Origin: Rapana venosa
Lineage: Eukaryota > Mollusca > Gastropoda > Neogastropoda > Muricidae
Direction: 5' to 3'
Length of the DNA: 64,000 bases
NCBI GenBank assembly: GCA_028751875.1
Contig: CM054157.1
Span: 50,382,833 to 50,446,832 of the forward strand
The notes below the pieces were generated by a model that was not told the DNA's origin, did not search any database, and saw only the letters and a program-made list of their open reading frames with translations. The position numbers and the translations under genes are program-made. Shown piece after piece: positions 11,758 to 21,239 of this stretch (its first letter is position 1; each line of letters begins with the position of its first letter).

Positions 11758-13448
11758 ATGTGTGTGTGTGTGTTGTTTTTGTGGGGTGTGTGTGTTGTGT
11801 GTGTTCTGTTGGGTTTTGGGCTTGTGTGTGTCGTGTTTTGTGTGGGTTTTTGTTTGCTTGTGTGGGGTTCTGTGTGGTGTGTGTCTTTTGTGTGTTTTGT
11901 GTGGTTGTGTGTTTTTGTGATTTGTGTGTGTCGTCTGTGTTGGGGGTTTTGTGTGTGTTGTTGGTGTTTTTTGGGTGTTTGTTGTGTGTGTTGTTTTGGG
12001 GTGTGTTGTGTTTTGTTTTCCTTTTTGTTTTGGGCTTTTGTGTCTGTGTGTTGTGTTGTTTTTGTGTTTCTTTTTGTGTGTGTGTGTCTGTGTGTGTGTG
12101 TCTGTGTGTGTGTTTTCGGTGTGTGGTGGTCTGTTTTGTTGTGGTGTGTGTGTCTGTGTGGTGTTTGTGTGTTTTTTCTGTGTGTGTCTGTCTGTGTGTG
12201 TTTTGTGTGTTTTTTGTGTGTTGTGTGTTCTGTTGTGGTCTTTTTGTTGTTTTGTGGGCCTGTCTGTGTGTGTGTTGTGTGTGTGTTTCTTTTTGTGTGT
12301 GTCTGTTGTTGGGCTGTTGTGTTCTTTTGTGTGTCTGTCTGGGGTGTCGTTGTGGTCCTGCTGGTGTCTTGTCGTGTGTGTTTGTTGTGGGTCTGTGTGT
12401 GGTTGTCCTTGTTGTGTCTGGGTGTTTTTTGTTGGTGTGTCTGTGTGTCTGTTGGGCTGTGTCTTTTTTGTGTCTGTGTGTTGTTGTCTGTTGTCTGTGT
12501 GTCAGGTTGTCTGTTTTGGTGTCCCGTCTGTGTGTTTTTGTGTTGTGTTGCGTCCCTTTTGTTGGTGTTGTTTTTGTGTGTTTTGGGTGGGCTTTTTCTT
12601 TGTCTGTTCTGTTGTGTGTTGTTGTGTGTGGTGGTGTGTTGTCTGTGTTTGTGTTGTCTGTGTCTTTTTGTGTTGTTGGGGTGTCTGTGTTTTGTTTCGT
12701 CTGTTGTGGTGTCGTGTCTTTTTGGTTTTGTCCCGTGTTGTCTGTGTCGTGTTGTTGGTGTCTGTGGGTTGTGCTGTCTGGTTTTTTGTCGTCGTTCTGT
12801 GTTGTCTGTGTCTGTCTGTGTGTCTGGGGGGTGGTTGTTGTCTGTGTGTTTGTTGGGTTTTGGTTTTCTGGGGGTGCTGTTTGTCTGGTCTGTGTGTTGG
12901 GGCTGGGCTGTTGGTGCGTTGTGTGTCTTTCTGTTCTGTCTGTTGTGGTTGTGTTGTCGTTGGTGTTGTCTGTGTTTTGTGGTCTGGTCTGTTTGTGTTG
13001 TCTGTGTAGGTTGGTGTTATTTTCTGTGTGTCTGTTTGTGTCTGTCTGTGTGTCTGTCTGTGTCTGTCTGTGTCTGTTGTGTGTGTGTGTGTGTCTGTGT
13101 GTGTGTGTGTCTGTGTGTGTGTGTGTCTGTGTGTGTGTTTGTGTGTGTGTGTCTGTGTGTGTGTGTCTGTGTGTGTGTCTGTGTGTGTCTGTGTGTGTGT
13201 GTCTGTTTGTGTGTGTGTCTGTGTGTGTGTGTGTGTCTGTGTGTGTCTGTGTGTGTCGTGTGTGTGTGTCTGTTTGTGTGTGTGTCTGTGTGTGTGTGTG
13301 TGTGTGTTGTGTGTGTGGTGTTGTGTGTGTCTGTGTGTGTCTGTGTGTGTGTGTGGTGCTGTGTGTGTGTGTGTCTGTGTGTGTGTGTCTCTGTGTGTGT
13401 GTCTGTGTGTGTGTCTGTGTGTGTGTGTCTGTGTGTGGTGTGTAAGTA
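11758..13448. repeat. TG/TTTG-rich array 3
   Basis: G and T with sparse C; TTTTG-rich in the first 1.2 kb, regular tgtctgtgtg after 13020. It ends in the spacer module cttcaattttaacgtctttc. Confidence 0.93.
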
Positions 13449-13537
13449 AGTCTTCAATTTTAACGTCTTTCCACTTTAAGTGATACCAGACGGCCTAAAA
13501 TAGGAGACTGAGAGAGAGAGAGAGAGAGAGAGAGGAT

Positions 13538-13569
<32 letters not shown>

Positions 13570-13613
13570 AATAGATAGATCTACACTGTGTGGTGGCGCA
13601 TGGGTGTGTATAA

Positions 13614-13680
<67 letters not shown>

Positions 13681-13794
13681 TTCTGTGTTTCTGTGTGTGT
13701 GTTTTGGGGGATGGGGTCGTTTAATATTTCACGTGTGAAAAGATGTTAAATAAAAGAAGAATTGGCTCATTTGGTAGTGTGCTATAGTATTGTG
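13449..13794. repeat. Spacer module, (GA)n and (GT)n
   Basis: Spacer module (13449-13500), (GA)n (13509-13561), gata units, then pure (GT)n (13617-13676). The spacer plus (GA)n order recurs at 58968-59107. Confidence 0.9.
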
Positions 13795-14215
13795 TTGTAC
13801 TGTACTGTACTGTACTGTATTGTATTTATCTGCTTTCCCCCCCGGAAAGAGTGCGTCGCCACAAGAGCAGCGCCACCATTATTATTATTTTCTTTTTCTT
13901 GTCTCCATGTGCATTTGGTCCCTACCAGTGAGGCTTTCTTTCTATATAATTTTGCCAGGGAAATTTTTGTTGTTGCTGTGAGTTCTTTTCCGTGCGCTAA
14001 ATGCGTGTTACACACGGAACCTTGGTTTATTGTCTTATCCGAAAGACTACCACCTAGACCACCACTCACGATCTAGTGGATGGGCGTGGTGGGGGTGGGG
14101 GTGGGGTGGAAGGGGGGGAAGTTTCGGGCCAAACGGGAATTGAACCACCACACACCTCAAACTCGGACTTTTCTTTTTCTAGGCAGGTGCGTTACCCATG
14201 GCCCATCAATCCACA
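13795..14215 (-). mobile_element. SINE-alpha
   Basis: A fairly complete ~420-bp element. On the minus strand the head carries an A-box-like ggtaacgcacctgcctagaa and a B-box-like ggttcaattcccg. The core includes the complement of tattgtcttatccgaaagac, the ccaccattattatt linker and gcgtcgccacaagagcagc. Its far end runs into a (TGTAC)n pentanucleotide (13797-13822). Confidence 0.75.
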
Positions 14216-14300
14216 TGTAGTCACCTGTAATACCACGATCACACATCCATCCCTCGTTTTCATCTAACCTTTCAATCCAGTATTCTGAAGTTTTGGACAC

Positions 14301-14422
<122 letters not shown>

Positions 14423-14553
14423 AACTTGAATTTGTTAAAACTGTTTGTGATCGGTTGTATGTGTAAGAATAGGCTGAATGCAAACGCTTTGATTTGTTCT
14501 TACAAGATAAAGCGCTATATAAATTCCATGTATCATCATCATCATCATCATCG

Positions 14554-14609
<56 letters not shown>

Positions 14610-15148
14610 GGTGGTGGTGGTGTTGTCATTGTCGTTATCATCATCATCATCATCATCATCATTCATCATCATCATCATATCATCATCATTCAGCATCATC
14701 TTATTCATCATCATCATATCATCTCTCATCATCATCATCTCACCACACCCACCACCACCACACCACACCACCACCACCCACTATCACTTCTACTACCTTC
14801 TCCCCCTCCTACTACTGCTGCTGTGTACTACTGCTACTACTACTACTATACTACGACTACTACTACTACTCCTATACTACTACTACTACTACTATACTAC
14901 TCCTATTACTACTACTTACTACTACTACTACTACTCTACTATACTACTACTACTACTTACTACTATACTACAGGCTACTTCTACTATACTGCTGTGTTGC
15001 TGCTGCCTGCTGCTGCTGCTGCTGCTAGCGATCTACTACTACTACTACTTTTACTGCTGTATAGTTACTATTACTACTACTATACTTCCACCTTCTCTCC
15101 CCTTCTACTACTACTGCCTGTGCTGCTGCTATACTTACTACTACTACT

Positions 15149-15180
<32 letters not shown>

Positions 15181-15342
15181 TACTACTACTACGAATCCTC
15201 CTCTCCTAGTTCAAGTCAGTCAAAGTCAAAGTCAAAACACTTTAATCATCCAGAAGGGCTATTACAATACTGAAGGCAGATTGATACTCACCAAATATAT
15301 CAATGGACAAAAAGCTTATTTCATATGGTTTTCAAATAAAAT
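14423..15342 (+). repeat. Trinucleotide mosaic segment, copy 1
   Basis: A unique SINE-like tail (gaatgcaaacgctttgattt, tacaagataaagcgctatat) is followed by (ATC)n, (ATT)n, (GGT)n, (ATC)n, (CCA)n, (ACT)n and (CTG)n blocks, then a tail with tcaaagtcaaagtcaaaaca and tttcaaataaaat. From about 14610 to 15342 it appears identical to 30970-31702. Confidence 0.9.
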
Positions 15343-15800
15343 GGTCACGAACACACACACACACACACTCACTCACACACACACAAACCCACCACTTCTC
15401 ACACACCACACACACACACACACCAACAACTCACAACACACACAACACACACACACACACACAACACCACATACACACTCATACACAAACACACACACAC
15501 ACACACCACACACACGCGCGGCATGCGCACACCACACGCAACGCCCGCACGCACACACATCAATTGTGAACACAATTTTAAACCCATTGGTATCGAAAAG
15601 AGACATTAAAAACTTATTTTTACGCACGCATATACGCAGCACGTACACCAGCACGCTACGTGTGTGTGCGAACACGCCCACGCACACCCACACCCATACA
15701 ACAATTATGATTCATGTTTTAAGAAGTTGACTAACACAGACTTATTTCACACACCCACGCACCCACCCACACACACACACACACACAATTATGTATTGAC
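15343..15800. repeat. CA-rich region
   Basis: Interrupted (CA)n with ~100 bp of unique sequence (15560-15650) and GC-rich acgc steps. 15800-15934 is unique DNA with no gene seen. Confidence 0.9.
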
Positions 15801-16037
15801 TACACTCGTAACAATGATAATCAGGCAGATAATTCAGAGAAATGTAAAAACTAGGTAGTCAACATCATTGTGAATTCAGAATTCGAATGCTTACTGGCAC
15901 AAAAGAATTTCTTTTTCTGTTAGTTTTGCTGATGGGACCTACTGCTGCTTCTGCTATTATCATCATTACTACCACCATCATTACCATTATTATTATCATC
16001 ATCATTAACACTCTCCACACTCACTCTATGTCTTCAG

Positions 16038-17060
16038 AGCCAGCTAGCCATGCTGAAAGCAGAGGCAGAACACATCCAGAAACGCTTCCAGTGGAAAGAC
16101 TCGGAAACTGCCAACCTTCGCCAGGAGCTCTTCGCCGTCAAGCAACGCTTCCACGACTACAAGATCATCGCCTCAGGCCATAGAAAACCCCTTCCTCACA
16201 CCACCCCCACACCGCCTACCACCACCCCCTGCTCCCTATCCACCCACTCGTCTGTGCTTCGTGCGGCCTACGCGATTCTAACACGTAATTATTTAGCGCA
16301 CGTAAAATCCACGGCAACAGAGAGTTGTCCCTGGCAAATTCTTAGAACAAAAAGCCCTCTGGGATAGGGGGAAAACAACTACAAGCGCAGAAAAAAAAAA
16401 ATAAAATAGGGTGTGAAAGGGTGGCGCAGCGCTAAGTGGCGACGCGTTGCCCGCTTTCCGGGAGAGCCGCCCGAATTTCACGAAGAATCGCCGTGACTTA
16501 AAGTAAAAATCTGAGCGGCTTGATTTTTGCTTTACAAGATTCAGCGCATTATATTCATTACATTATTATTATTATTATTATTATCTCAATCTGCCGAACA
16601 GTCAGCACACCTGTGCATGTCTGAGGGACCTGACGCTTCCCAAGCGACTTTTCCAGGGACGAGGTGGGAGCAGGAGGAGGAGGGAGGAGGCGCATCTTCA
16701 AGCTGGAGGACTTGCTTCAGAAGGGTGGGTCGATCGCGAGTAGCTGGGTAGATCGATTTGGACAAAAAACTGTGGTGGACGGGGAAGATACTTACTGGAT
16801 GAAGACGGGCGGGATGTGAAGGGAGGCTGTCACGTTTGACGATGCTTGATTCGAGAGGCGTGTCATCGTCTGCCAACGGGAGTAGCTCCGTGGGTCTGGG
16901 CGGCGGTGCTGCCTCAACAAGAGCCCCCTGTGAAAGGGACAGGGGACGGGCAAAAAGTGGGGGAGGGTGAGCGCAAGCCAAGGAGAGAATGCAAAACCGG
17001 TGGTGCCGAATCAAGCGAGGCGTTAAGAGAACAATTGATGGTCCAAATAGAAGTTGTTGT
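16038..17060 (+). pseudogene. Gene X terminal exon, copy A, broken by a SINE
   Basis: The first ~150 bp after the acceptor (tgtcttcag, ending at 16037) are identical in sense to 46353 onward (SQLAMLKAEAEHIQKRFQWK .. IIASGH). At about 16283, just after gcggcctacgcgattct, a SINE fragment is inserted; exon sequence resumes near 16586 (ctcaatctgccgaacag). Downstream there are many one-base losses against the intact copy (gtggacggggaagata versus gtggacgtggaagaata), so the acidic and basic parts fall out of frame. No copy of the penultimate exon is found upstream, since the duplication starts inside the intron at about 15935. This copy cannot encode the full tail. Confidence 0.75.
16283..16585 (+). 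mobile_element. SINE-alpha fragment inserted in an exon
   Basis: The insert carries the conserved SINE-alpha core (gcacgtaaaatccacggcaa, gttgtccctggcaaattctt, gcgacgcgttgcccgctttc) and ends in the shared tail ttacaagattcagcgcatta plus (ATT)n. The tRNA-like head is missing, so it is 5' truncated. It is absent at the matching site in the other copy (46600). Confidence 0.75.
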
Positions 17061-17460
17061 TGTTGTGCTGTTGGTGAGTGTGGGTTGGTGGTGTTGGTGT
17101 GTTGTTTTGTTGCTGCTGTTTGGTGGTTTGTTGGTGTGGTGTTGTGCTTGTTGTTGTTGTTGTTGCTGGTGTTGCTGTTGTTGTTGTTGTTCTGCTGCTG
17201 TGTGTTGTTGTTGTTGTTGTTGCTGTTGATGTTGTTGTTGCTGCTGCTGTGTTGTTGTTGTTCTTCTTCTTGTCTCTTCTGTCTCTCTCTCTCCTCCATA
17301 TCCACCTCTCTGTCTCTCTCCCTCTCTGTCTCTGTCTGTTTCCCTACCCCTCCTCTCTCTCTTCCCCACTGTGTGTGTTAGTGCGTGCGTGCGTGCGCGC
17401 GCGCGTGTGTGTGTCCCTCTCTGTCTCTCCTTCCCCCATTTCTCTTTCCCTCCCCTCTCT
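17061..17460. repeat. GTT/GCT and CT repeats in the copy A UTR
   Basis: (GTT)n with GCT interruptions (17055-17265), then CT-rich and GC/TG steps. Counterpart of 47090-47540. Confidence 0.85.
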
Positions 17461-17755
17461 CTCTCTCATCCTTGTAAAACGCAAAACAGTTCAGTTTGTA
17501 CAGTTCAGTTTGGTCCCTCCCACCCAAATAAAGCAAGAGAAAAAAGAAGAAAGCCGAGAAGCTGTCTGATACATATCATCAGCCCAGTGACTGTATGTAC
17601 TGTGTTAGCGCTAGTGGTGTGTCTGGCTTTGGCCAAATGTAATACTTCGTTAGTGACTGATCCAAGTGCCAAGACCGACCTAGAACTAGTATCAAAATAT
17701 TATTCGTTGAATATGTTAATATGTGGAAGTTGTGTTCATCTATATCGAGTTACTT

Positions 17756-18037
17756 GTGTAAGTGAGTGTGTGAAGGGTGTGTGTGTGGTGTGTGTGTGTG
17801 TCGTGTGTGTGTGTGTGTGTGTGTGGTGGTGTGTGTGTGTGTGTGTGTTGCGTGTGTGGGTGTAGTTGTGTGTGGTTTGTGTGTGTGTGTGTGTGTGGGG
17901 GAGAGGAGGGGTGTGGGGGCGGTTGTGTTTTATTGTCGTGGTGTGTGTTATAGTGTGTTTGTGTGTGTGTGTGTGTGTGATGTGTGTGTTTTGTGTGTGT
18001 GTAGTGTGTGTGTGTGCGCTGCTGCGCGCGCTGCGGG

Positions 18038-18078
<41 letters not shown>

Positions 18079-18315
18079 GTGTGTTGTAGTGAGGGAGAGG
18101 GGGGGCGTGGGGGCAGTTGTGTTTTGTGTGTGGTGTGTGTTTTGTGCGTGTGTGTGTGTGCTTTGTGTGTGTGTGTGTGTTGTGTGTGTGTGTATGTTTT
18201 TGATGTATGTTTGTGTGTGTATTTGTAGTGTTGTTTGTAGTGTGTGTGTAGTGTGTGTGTAGTGTGTGTAGTGTGTGTGTGCATGCGCGCGCACACGTGC
18301 GTGCGTGCGTGCGGT
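17756..18315. repeat. TG array downstream of gene X, copy A
   Basis: TG dinucleotides in several blocks with G-rich interruptions, ending in gcatgcgcgcgcacacgtgc. The same array is at 47825-48142. Confidence 0.93.
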
Positions 18316-18644
18316 GTGTGCTTGTTGAGCAAATTATAATCAATGAAATGGTATAACGCTGAAATAATTTCTAAACACATTCAGTGCTGAAAATACTTGT
18401 GCTTTCAAAAATAAAAAGAAATTGAAATGTCCTATTACGAATATTGTCAATATTTGATATTGTTCCATGAAGCCATCTATGCCAATAAAGACTACAGAGG
18501 AATCCAAGCTTCAGTCTCGTGTATTCCTAGCTAATGTTTTGTGGCATCGTTTCATTCCCGTGTCTCGGCTAGAGCTCTGAGATTCACCAATCGTGAGATT
18601 TTTGTTTATGCGACCGTTCAACTGGATTAAAAACAAAAAAAAAA

Positions 18645-18920
18645 CACACCATCATGGTTGACGGACGTTATAGCCGAGTGGTTAAGACCGTTCGACTTCA
18701 ATCCCATAGATCCATGAAGTCGTGGGTTCGAATCTCGGCAGCGTCTGGTGAATTGAGGCTGGGGCTGGAACACTTCGTTGGTGTTCAGTGGTGCCTGTTG
18801 TGAGATACCCAATACATAATTATACACAACACCACGTACGAATAGCTCTTTGGATGATGACCTGATAGCTTAATCACTGAGTGGGGGGAGATGGAGGGTG
18901 GGGGAGCGGGGGGGGGGGGG
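18645..18920 (+). mobile_element. tRNA-Ser/Leu-like SINE
   Basis: tatagccgagtggttaagac (A box) and gtgggttcgaatctcgg (B box) with a class II-like variable region, then body sequence ggtgttcagtggtgcctgtt. Present in copies A and C, absent from B. Confidence 0.72.
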
Positions 18921-18924
18921 GGTA

Positions 18925-19235
18925 GCCTGAGATTTAGAGCCTTGTGTATGAGCGTATCACTCGTGATCTGACCCGGCCGGTTCGAGCCACCACGGAAGCG
19001 CGATTTTTTATAAGGGAATTTTCCCCTGGAGTTAACATCGTGCTGGACTCAATCCCTAAAAGTCCTTTAGAAGATGACTATAATACCGAGACCCTGTGTA
19101 GTGAACGCAGGAAGAACATCTTGCGCACACGTTAAAAACCCGGTTCTGCTTTGAGTTGAGTAGAGTAGGCTATGTCATGCCGGTAGGAACGGATGACAAT
19201 TTTTTTTAAACGCATGCATACTGGGGCTATGTTTA
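18925..19235 (+). mobile_element. SINE-beta (copy A)
   Basis: Head tagcctgagatttagagcc, degenerate B box ccggttcgagccacc, then the family core ggagttaacatcgtgctgga and aacatcttgcgcacacgtta. Confidence 0.75.
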
Positions 19236-19309
19236 GACACCTTTCCCAAAAGTTGGAATACGGCTACCTTAATGGTGGGCAAAAACGGTCGCAGAACCTA
19301 CCACCTACC

Positions 19310-19910
19310 TTGGGTGTGGCATGCAACACAACATCCTTTGCATGACCTTTGCCCGTCAACCTCTAACCCCCAAAGTTTTTGACAGTAATTATCACAGCCT
19401 GACGCAAAGGGGAACTGAAAAGGAGGTTCACATGAGTACCAGAGCAACAGGGGTACTGAATCAGAGACTGCTTTTTTTTGCATGATGGTCAATGGTGATG
19501 GGAGGTGATGTACTTGATGCTGCTGTGGAAGTTAAAACCAACTTTTGAGACTGGACAACTTGTCAGGGCGCAGGGACTCGTTTAGTTTACACTTGCTACC
19601 ATGATAATATAATTCCAGCATTCTCAACCAGGCCCAGGAAAGAAATTCCGAACCATGCAGTGTGTGTGTCAGGTGATTTGAGCACTCTCCAATTCGCATT
19701 CATAAAGTGGGGTGATGGAAAAAATTGACTGTGTTTAGTTTCAGTCTTCCAAAGAGCAAATTAGCAAACTCATCTTGACAGGACCAAGCCGGAGTAAAAT
19801 CGAACAACAAACCAACATACAAAAAACCTTCTATTTGATTCTTACAGGGTTCAAACCCTAAACCTTTCAGTCAGAAATCAAATATGCTAACCACTCAGCC
19901 ACGATGGGTC
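19310..19910 (-). mobile_element. SINE-gamma (copy A)
   Basis: Minus-strand element with the complement of the B box at cagggttcaaaccctaaac (19846-19864) and the landmark cctgacgcaaaggggaactg. Confidence 0.72.
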
Positions 19911-19999
19911 GAAGTTTTACAACAGTGACACAACAGAAGAACAGCAGTTAAGCCATTAACAATATTTAGTGCTGCAATAAAACTAATAAAAACTGGCCA

Positions 20000-20645
20000 A
20001 CATATTTATCTGTGTGAAATTGAGCTGCTCTCCCTGGGAAGAGCGCGTCGCTACAAGAGCAGCGCCGCCCATTATTTATTTTTTATTTTCCTGTCTACAT
20101 CTGTATTTAGTTTCCTATCAGAGTGACTTTTCTTCCTACATATTTTTTCCAGTGACAACTCTTTTGTTGCCGTAGGTCCTTTTACGTGCACTAAATGCGT
20201 TTTGCACACGGGGCTTTCGTTTATTGTCTCATCCGAAAGACTAGCACCAATACCACCACTCACAGCCTAGTGGATGAGGGCAAAGTTTCGGGCACAATCC
20301 GGGATTGAAGCCATTCACACATGGTACTGACTCCACTCCCCCAAAAGTGCTTGCGATTTTCGGTTGAGACTATAAACAACTCTCTCTATAACACGTGTGT
20401 AAACCGCACGCAGGAAAGCTTGGGCCACGTTAAACCCGTTCCGCTTTTCGGAAGAGTAGGCATTGTGTGCCGGTGGGAACGGATGACAAAGTTTACCAAA
20501 ACTGCATTCAACGGGAACTGGATGTAAAAAAAACATTACGAGTGCTTATTCCATTAATCTCGAAATAGATTAAATAAATAAACAAACTGGTCTTTCGCTT
20601 TTAGGCAGTGTACATAACCTCTAGACCACCATCAATCAAAGTAGC
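20000..20645 (-). mobile_element. SINE-alpha with nested SINE-beta (copy A)
   Basis: The SINE-alpha core and body (20000-20310) are separated from the head (gcttttaggcagtgtacata, 20597 on) by a plus-strand SINE-beta at about 20316-20580. Confidence 0.78.
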
Positions 20646-20745
20646 ATGCTTAAAAGCCACCCTACCAGTGGGATGCTTAGGCTGAAATTCAAAAATAGTA
20701 GGTTTTGGAAAGGACAACACTAGTTGTCTGAGCGTTTCACTTCAA

Positions 20746-20857
20746 AGAACAACACACACACACAACACACACACACCCACACACCACACACACACACACA
20801 CCACACAACCACAACACACACCACACACACACACCACACACACACACACACACACAC

Positions 20858-20895
<38 letters not shown>

Positions 20896-20903
20896 ACACA
20901 CAC
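20746..20903. repeat. (CA)n microsatellite
   Basis: Interrupted (CA)n. In copy B (50690-50722) it is pure and far shorter. Confidence 0.95.
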
Positions 20904-21002
20904 CGTGAGTACAACTCATTACTAAACTTCTGTCTTCTTAGGTTTTTGTTTGTTTACGTCACCAAAAGTAAGATATATTTTTAATTTTTGGGTTAGAATA
21001 TT

Positions 21003-21235
21003 GACGGGGGCTGATTGCCTAATGGATAAGGCGACTGTCTTCTGATCCTTACAGTCCTGAAGACGTGGGTTCGAATCTGGAATGCGCCCCGTCACGTTGC
21101 AAATGGGTTGTTGTGAATTTCATGATCTGGCTCGGCCACAGTGTGTGTGTGTAGATGTGTCCTGGTACTACTGCCATTCCTTGAAACTAGAATTCATGCA
21201 CTTTCTTAGAAATAAATTTAAAAGAAAAGAGTGAG
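21003..21235 (+). mobile_element. tRNA-Arg-like SINE (copy A)
   Basis: gattgcctaatggataaggc (A box) and gtgggttcgaatctgg (B box), the body with gatctggctcggccacagtg, and the end cttagaaataaa. Confidence 0.75.
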
Positions 21236-21239
21236 TAGA

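Larger units (their letters stand above)
15935..21235 (+). repeat. Duplicon A (gene X terminal exon plus SINE cluster)
   Basis: It is collinear with 46250-51060: the intron end with ATT/ATC repeats, terminal exon, GTT/CT UTR, TG array, and the same ordered SINE-beta, SINE-gamma, SINE-alpha with nested SINE-beta, and tRNA-Arg-like SINE. Both copies run into the GA minisatellite. Copy A differs by the exon SINE and by an extra SINE at 18645-18920. Confidence 0.85.

Noticed and set aside
11745..13450. 560-residue Cys/Val/Leu/Phe-rich frames
   Set aside because: Translations of G/T-only DNA; overlapping frames are all open because stops need A.
18655..18745. Functional tRNA-Ser or tRNA-Leu gene
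   Set aside because: The class II-like head continues into a SINE body and repeats in copy C; no proper acceptor stem is seen.
21003..21090. Functional tRNA-Arg gene
   Set aside because: A and B boxes are present, but the anticodon arm is expanded, the acceptor stem does not pair, and three copies are followed by the same SINE body.
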